34,548 bases of DNA. Source: Lineolata rhizophorae (taxonomy: Eukaryota > Ascomycota > Dothideomycetes > Lineolatales > Lineolataceae). Under the pieces are notes generated by a model that made no database searches, had not been told where the DNA came from, and worked only from the letters and a program-made list of their open reading frames with translations. The translations under genes and the position numbers were made by a program. Location: contig MU001703.1 in assembly GCA_010093515.1 (NCBI GenBank), forward strand, positions 192,366 through 226,913. The letters are read 5' to 3'. Below, piece by piece: positions 30,038 through 34,548 of this stretch (the stretch's first letter is position 1; each line of letters opens with the position of its first letter).

Positions 30038-31032
30038 GTGGGCCCTAAGTTATTGGTGGATGGTAGGAATGGAGAGGGGGGGTAATTTAGGCCTGAAAAT
30101 TATTCGCCCCCAAGGCGACTTGCTTGTCGCATACTTGTATTTCTATTTCCGCTCTCGGCGTCTCTGTGTCTTTGTATATCTACAGGTACCAGTCTAGGCA
30201 TTAGCAAACTCCATTCATTGCATCATAAACCGCCATCCAGCATACTGTTATTGCTCCTTTGTACCCTATAATAGACGAAACTATATATAGCAGCTTCCAA
30301 CTTCCTTTCTATGAATATTCAGGCCGTCTGGTAGGACGACAGACTAGAACAGACCAGGCCCTGCTACGCCAGTGGAATCTTCTAACCTCATAATTGGCGT
30401 CCAAACGCAAGCCCACTTCATCTATTCCTTTGGCATCGCGGGTTATTTGCCACACATAAACAAAGCACGCTTAGAGATAGGTGACTCCAGGACGGATGAG
30501 TCCGGCGAGCAAGTGATGAATTGCCTTGACTCGAGGATGGCAGGGCACGAGGTGGAAGGGGGATGATCAGGAACGGTTTCTTCAGCTCCTCAAGGGCCAG
30601 GACAGAACAAGTCGCATAACCAAGTTCTTTCGTTTTCTCGTTCCCACCGTGGCCTTCACCGAGGTTCTGCTCGAGGCGCCCTTATGCCCTAAGCTATTAT
30701 GGGATGAAGGGTGGTTAATCCCTCCCCTTTACATTTATGTACTATTAGACCCACATCCATTGTTTAGATACGCTCAGGCTAGGAGAGAATTTTAAGGTAT
30801 CCAATCGCAGATATTGAGGTTGGAGAGGCATCGTCACAAGTGATACCAGGGATGTGGCCTCTCTTGCTGCTCGCTTCGCTCGTAGATTATAGACGAGGCG
30901 AAAGCTGCAGGGGTGGTGTTGGTCCGTGCGGGTAGAGCGTGCGCTATTTAGGGTCCTCTTTCTGCCCTAAAGTGAAGTACTTGCTAAGCGAAGAGAAAAG
31001 CAAAGGATAAAATGCGCTTTTTATATTTTGGC
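30038..31032. other. 3' flank of transporter and intergenic region
   Basis: The first ~250 bases are AT- and T-rich with ATAATAGAC and TATATATAG stretches, suitable for 3'-end formation of the transporter mRNA. The rest contains only short open frames without recognisable motifs. Confidence 0.5.
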
Positions 31033-31040
31033 TATATATA
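31033..31040 (+). promoter_or_regulatory. TATA element of the 5S-like unit
   Basis: TATATATA ending about 33 bases before the projected 5' end of the 5S-like sequence. Neurospora 5S genes are known to need a TATA element near -29, so the spacing fits. Confidence 0.4.
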
Positions 31041-31072
31041 CAGTTTAGTTTCCATTTCCCAATGCCTGGCGC

Positions 31073-31190
31073 AGAGACTCAATAGATGGGCAGTCGGAGT
31101 CCACAGTGTTCCGCTTCCCTGCTATTAAGCCTCTGTCGGCTGGACGAGTTGCGGGGTGGGTGACCAAGCGCGCACACATCCACCCTGGCC
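31073..31190 (+). rRNA. Diverged 5S rRNA-derived sequence (pseudogene or variant)
   Basis: The 5S internal promoter landmarks are present with exact spacing: TTAAGCC (31125-31131), then 22 bases, then GGGTGGGTGACCA (31154-31166). In Neurospora-type 5S genes the same two blocks are also 22 bases apart. Sequence between them (CGGCTGGA, GAGTTG) is partly conserved. The 5' half before TTAAGCC is strongly diverged, with only patches such as ATAG and CTTCCC recognisable, and the 3' end is not clearly complementary to the 5' end. Ends are projected from the usual ~118-nt length. In filamentous fungi 5S genes are dispersed and pseudogenes are common. A TATA box upstream and T-runs downstream keep the possibility that it is transcribed. 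Confidence 0.5.
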
Positions 31191-31201
31191 AGGCCTATTT
31201 C

Positions 31202-31217
31202 TTTTTTAATTTTTTTT
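31202..31217 (+). terminator. T-runs typical of RNA polymerase III termination
   Basis: T6 (31202-31207), two A, then T8 (31210-31217), starting about a dozen bases after the projected 5S 3' end. RNA polymerase III stops at such runs on the non-template strand. Confidence 0.4.
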
Positions 31218-31939
31218 CCCTCCTTAAAAGTTGCTAGATTAGTATTATAATTATGTACATTAAAAAAAAAGAAAGAAAAGGAGCAAATGTCCGTCCGAAT
31301 ACGCCTTCCAACTTCTCCCTTGCCCGTTTCGCCCACAGGGGCCTACTTGGCGGGCCTCCAGTCTCCACTGCCTCGCTTCACCCGACAGTGAAAGGTCTAC
31401 GTAGCTTCACTCCACTCAGAAATCTATATGGTCCCATCGTCGTCGATACGCTGCGTGCACGATTTCGTGGTGTTCGTACACAAATCGTAGGAATACCTAT
31501 GCACTGCCCAGACACGAATCATTCCAGCCAATAAATGCACCACTTAAGAATGCGAAGTTTTCGACGCGAATCGTAAGCGAAATTTAGACTCAATCTAAGG
31601 CTCGGGGCGACACATGCCAGCCAACCAGGAACGCTGCATCCAGCCTCAACGTCCGTCGCGTGCAGCCGTCCGACTTCACGGTTCGAGCGCCGCAATTTAT
31701 CCCTTCTGCTTGCCTATATCGCCTACGGTTCTTTGCGGGCCGCGCAGGCTTGCCGGGCAGCGACAGCTACTGCGTGCGCGCGCCGACAGCCGGCGTCCGA
31801 TATACGTGGTTTTGTCGCACCTCGCGACCGCAGAGCGCAGTGGCTTGCTCCTCTCGTGCGGCCATCCCACCAACCTCAGCACGTGCAAAATAGCGAGCGC
31901 GGTCGGCTGCATCCTTAACCCAGCTGCTCGGCCGCCGTG
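31218..31939. other. Upstream region of the LAMTOR1-like gene
   Basis: It begins with A-rich sequence after the T-runs. An open frame ending just before the next gene (31614-31940) is Arg/Pro/Ala-rich in several frames at once and does not look coding. The promoter and leader of the gene at 31940 lie here, but no clear TATA box is visible. Confidence 0.4.
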
Positions 31940-32714
31940 ATGAGCGTCGCGCATCCCATGGAGTCCTGTCTGTCCCTCTTCTCGTCCTGCCTCGGCCTCG
32001 GCCGCAAGCCGTCGGACTCGGATGTGAGTGCAACACGTCCAACCACACAACACCCCACGCCCAAGACGAAAGCGCGGGTGTAGGGCCTTGAGACTGCTCT
32101 GACTAACCGCACCTCCCTTGCGCAGGCCTCCGACACGACCCACCTTCTTGGAGACCCGTACCAGCAGCAATACGGCACCACCGGCGGGCCCGCCGGCCCA
32201 CACATCAACCAGCCGGATCCGGAGGAGATCAAGCGACAGCGCGACGCTCTCGAGCGGATCTGCGCCCAGACCACCGAGTGCGTACACTCTTGTGTCTTCC
32301 CAGCCTCCCTTACATATCTAGTCTTTTGGCATCTACTTGAGAATAACAGCCATCCTTCGCTCTTGCAGCAAACTCATCGACGTCGCTCCTCTCACCACCC
32401 ACCACGCCACCACCGTCGACCCCGTGCCGAAGCTCCACGCCGAATACGCCCGTCTCTTCTCCGAGCGCTTCGCTACCATCAGCAGCCACGGCGCGACTAG
32501 CAACGGCCTGTATCCGAACCCGTCCTCATCCGCATCCTCGACTTCGATTCCCGCCGAGGAAGGAGCGGAGGCATCGTCGCCCGCGGTAACCGATGAGAGG
32601 GCGTGGTTGAAGAGGATACTGGAGGAGCAAGGTGGAGATGGGCCGAAGGACTGGGAGGTCGTGAAAGGGGCTAGGCCAGGCAGCTTGTTTGTGGAATTTG
32701 GGGGTGTGAGGTAG
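31940..32714 (+). CDS. LAMTOR1/p18-like Ragulator (EGO complex Meh1/Ego1-type) subunit, 193 aa
   Basis: Exons 31940-32023, 32126-32277 and 32369-32714; donors GTGAGT and GTGCGT, acceptors GCGCAG and TTGCAG, with GACTAAC branch site in the first intron. All phases match. The protein starts with a short Cys-containing segment (Cys10 and Cys17, ESCLSLFSSCLGLGRK), then SDASDTTHLLGDPYQQQYG and the family core DPEEIKRQRDALERICAQTT / DKLIDV (59-84), and ends in a conserved DWEVVKG...GSLFVEF. The family anchors the Ragulator/EGO complex on the late endosome or vacuole, where it recruits Rag GTPases for TORC1 amino-acid signalling. Membrane anchoring normally uses N-terminal Gly2 myristoylation plus palmitoylated cysteines. 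Here neither candidate start (31940, Met-Ser; 31958, Met-Glu) gives Met-Gly, so anchoring may rely on the cysteines, or a 5' exon is missing. A Ser/Ala/Glu-rich insert (about 118-148) looks disordered. Confidence 0.85.
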
Positions 32715-33429
32715 GTAGGGAGCATGAAGAGAAAAGGACAGCGCCAGTGGGTTTATATCATAATTTGCGGTCGGGTTCGAGAGCTCGGCTTGAGTTTGAG
32801 CGTCCCGAGCTGAAGGACAGAAGACGAATTGGGTTTGGTAAACTTGTGTTGGGCATGGAGATGCGTTTCTGATACCCCGAGTCAGCATTGTTTTACAGTC
32901 TGTGCATTACTGCGGTTTTCGTTTGTATCCTACTTAGGGGACGGCTGTATGAATATTCTGGTATCGGCTAGGGACATGGACTGCCATGGGTAATTTGTAA
33001 GTGCAATCACTATTTAAGCGAAACGGTTTAACTTACGTGCAAAACGTCGTATCTCTTTCTTCAGATGGCCAATATTTTCTCCGTAGACTAGTCTATTTAA
33101 AGCTAGATGCAACTAGGTAGCTTCCTAGTACGTGGCTTCGACAAGTTTATTGTTCCATTACGTCACGTTTGAACCTCAGCACTTGCGTGATTGAAGAAGG
33201 GCAAACTGGTGATTCTTAGATACATCAAAGTTGCCTGCCTTTCTTGCTCTAGTTAATCTAGAATTAACTAGTAGAGTCCAGTGTCTTTACGTTATGTTGA
33301 TAGATTCTGAGTTCGAAGTTAAGGTACCCATGATTTTTCTCGGCACGGTAGGTTTCTCACCACCCAAGAAGGGACGTTAACAGTACGTATTATCATCCTT
33401 CATATACTACTTGCGCTGACGGTTCCCAG
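32715..33429. other. Intergenic region
   Basis: It contains the 3' flank of the LAMTOR1-like gene and an inverted repeat. The last bases (GCTGACGGTTCCCAG) are an intron branch site and acceptor belonging to the protease fragment. No other gene is seen. Confidence 0.5.
33249..33271. repeat. Perfect 9-bp inverted repeat
   Basis: Arms CTAGTTAAT and ATTAACTAG separated by CTAGA. AT-rich and able to form a cruciform. It lies between a complete gene and a truncated one, so it might mark a rearrangement point, but nothing else supports that. Confidence 0.7.
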
Positions 33430-33625
33430 ACTCCAGCGTCCACAAACGTGCCAATCCCAACGGCGTTGTAACGTCAGCCGCGTATCTTCTCTTCTACCGC
33501 CGCCGCTCGAACGGCCCTTTAGGCCCTCCAGAGCTCCGGGAGATTGTCCACGCGTGGCGGAACTCCGACTATGCGGTCCATGCTGACTGCTCTCTGATAG
33601 CAAGCACTTCTCCCTCTGTTCTATG
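33430..33625 (+). pseudogene. Terminal-exon fragment of a ubiquitin-specific protease (UBP12/USP type)
   Basis: Directly after an intact intron acceptor (GCTGAC branch site, TTCCCAG), the frame reads (D)SSVHKRANPNGVVTSAAYL then LFYRRRSNGPLGPPELREIV and HAWRNSD, diverging after that to a stop at 33623-33625. The block DxSV...VVTSAAYLLFYRRRS is the C-terminal end of the USP catalytic domain in fungal Ubp12-like enzymes, after the catalytic His. USPs remove ubiquitin from proteins. The upstream exons with the Cys and His boxes are not present in the preceding 700 bases, so this is a detached 3' piece, not a working gene. No ATG begins it. Codons in the conserved part are intact, suggesting recent duplication or truncation. 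Confidence 0.7.
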
Positions 33626-34003
33626 ATGAGGAAGTTCTCGAGTCAACTTATTGTCTTACATCTATCAGTACTGTTTGTTGTGTTTTGGTGTTTTAGGTGT
33701 CGCTGCGACGAGATTGAAAAGAGCGCTGCAAGTCTTGGGCCATGAGGACCGATATGTACCTGCCCAGGCTAACATCATTGCTTCTGTCATCCGCCTATTC
33801 ATTATACAACATCCCATCCTTCCAGCGTTAGTGCTGTCTGGAGGCCCTCACTTTTTGGAGGAAGAGAGTACAGCAACTGACGAGAAGTCTTAGGGCGGTA
33901 AGGCCCGTCGCATGAGAAAGCATCTCCGCATGATCCGACACAATGTTTCTATTAACTACAGATCTCTCTGGGCACGCTTCCGCACATCCCAACATACGTT
34001 TCC
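33626..34003. other. Spacer between two gene fragments
   Basis: An open frame of 80 codons on the plus strand (33651-33893) has no motif that I recognise. No RNA gene or repeat seen. Confidence 0.4.
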
Positions 34004-34494
34004 TCAGAGAAAGGATTGCGTTTCGACACAAATCTGGACACCATTTTTCAAGAACGTCTCGGATGTAGAATCGTCATCACAGCGATAATATTTCCCGTCT
34101 AGTATAAGATCTACCTTCGCGAGGTTGGGAAGATGGGTCAATTTTGCCTCTGCCAATGCCTCCAACATGCCATCGACGCCTCCGAGGTTACCCAGCACTC
34201 TCTCTCGAGGATCAACTACATCTCACTCAGACTCTTTGGGAATATCTTGGAGAAAGGTCGGGATACGCTGTAGTCGATCAGGACAACTGCGTCACCAGAG
34301 AAGCGTTCTAGCTTCGAAAAATGGGCAAGCGAATGTATTGGCGATATTTCCTCCGACCATGAACATTGATCCAGAAACGTCAACGATTTCAGCGTGTTAT
34401 GGAAGGGTGAAAGAGCGTTGATCAGCGAATCGAAGTCTCGTGTGACCCGAGAGTCGGTTGGGTTTCTAGGAGTTGCTCCCCGGAAACCTGCTTA
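34004..34494 (-). pseudogene. Broken F-box/leucine-rich-like fungal gene, C-terminal part
   Basis: Reading on the minus strand from the right edge, an open frame without ATG gives TRDFDSLINALSPFHNTLKS, LTFLDQCSW, IHSLAHFSKLERFSGDAVVL and FSKIFPKSLSEM, then a stop at 34216-34218. One frame over, the sequence continues REVL-like into LGNLGGVDGMLEALAEAKL and THLPNLAKVDLILDG, ending at 34004. This is the usual tail of ascomycete F-box/LRR-type proteins (L-x-L repeats, 'LP-x-SL' and 'LP-x-L-x-x-V' strands). F-box proteins choose targets for SCF ubiquitin ligases. The gene carries at least one frameshift with the adjoining stop, and no donor/acceptor pair explains it. The 5' part with the F-box would lie beyond the window if present; a stop upstream near 34495 in this frame may be an intron or another break. 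Confidence 0.55.
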
Positions 34495-34548
34495 GTAATA
34501 AGCATAGCCATAGGCGGGGCGGCTAACACGGAGCTAGATATTCACTAT

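Noticed and set aside
31614-31940. 108-codon plus-strand open frame just before the LAMTOR1-like gene
   Set aside because: Arg/Pro/Ala-rich in several frames, ends at the next gene's start and has no motif.

Overview
The window looks like nuclear DNA from a filamentous ascomycete (Pezizomycotina, probably Sordariomycetes). The evidence is short introns (about 43-176 nt) with GTAAGT/GTATGT-type donors and CTAAC/CTGAC branch sites, a Zn2Cys6 regulator next to a PDR-type ABC transporter, a fungal U2 snRNA gene, a dispersed 5S-like unit with its own TATA box, and a fungal Ragulator/EGO subunit. The lineage is an inference from gene content, not from a database match.

Left part (1-5.4 kb): a 17-bp tandem repeat at the very edge; two convergent single-exon genes of unknown function (444-1244 plus, 1651-2409 minus), the second resembling a widespread family of uncharacterised fungal proteins; then an intron-rich alpha/beta-hydrolase (steryl-acetyl-hydrolase/Say1-like class) at 3920-5306. 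Its HGGG oxyanion motif is rebuilt only after splicing.

Middle (5.4-21.7 kb): gene-poor. It holds a well-supported U2 snRNA gene (about 5769-5950), one small conserved Cys-rich fungal protein (15500-15841), and a few short coding-like stretches that may be decayed genes. Most long open frames here look like chance.

Right-centre (21.7-30.0 kb): a divergent pair, a 798-residue Zn2Cys6 transcription factor (minus) and a complete 1468-residue PDR/ABCG full transporter in six exons (plus). They share an 863-bp intergenic region with CGG/CCG palindromes of the type such regulators bind. This is the most coherent functional unit: probably a regulated efflux module.

Right end (30-34.5 kb): a 5S rRNA-derived unit with TATA box and T-run, a three-exon LAMTOR1/Meh1(Ego1)-like gene, then two broken host genes: the last exon of a ubiquitin-specific protease (with its intron acceptor still recognisable) and an F-box/leucine-rich-like gene that runs towards the window edge. 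No virus-like element, CRISPR array or convincing transposon was identified.
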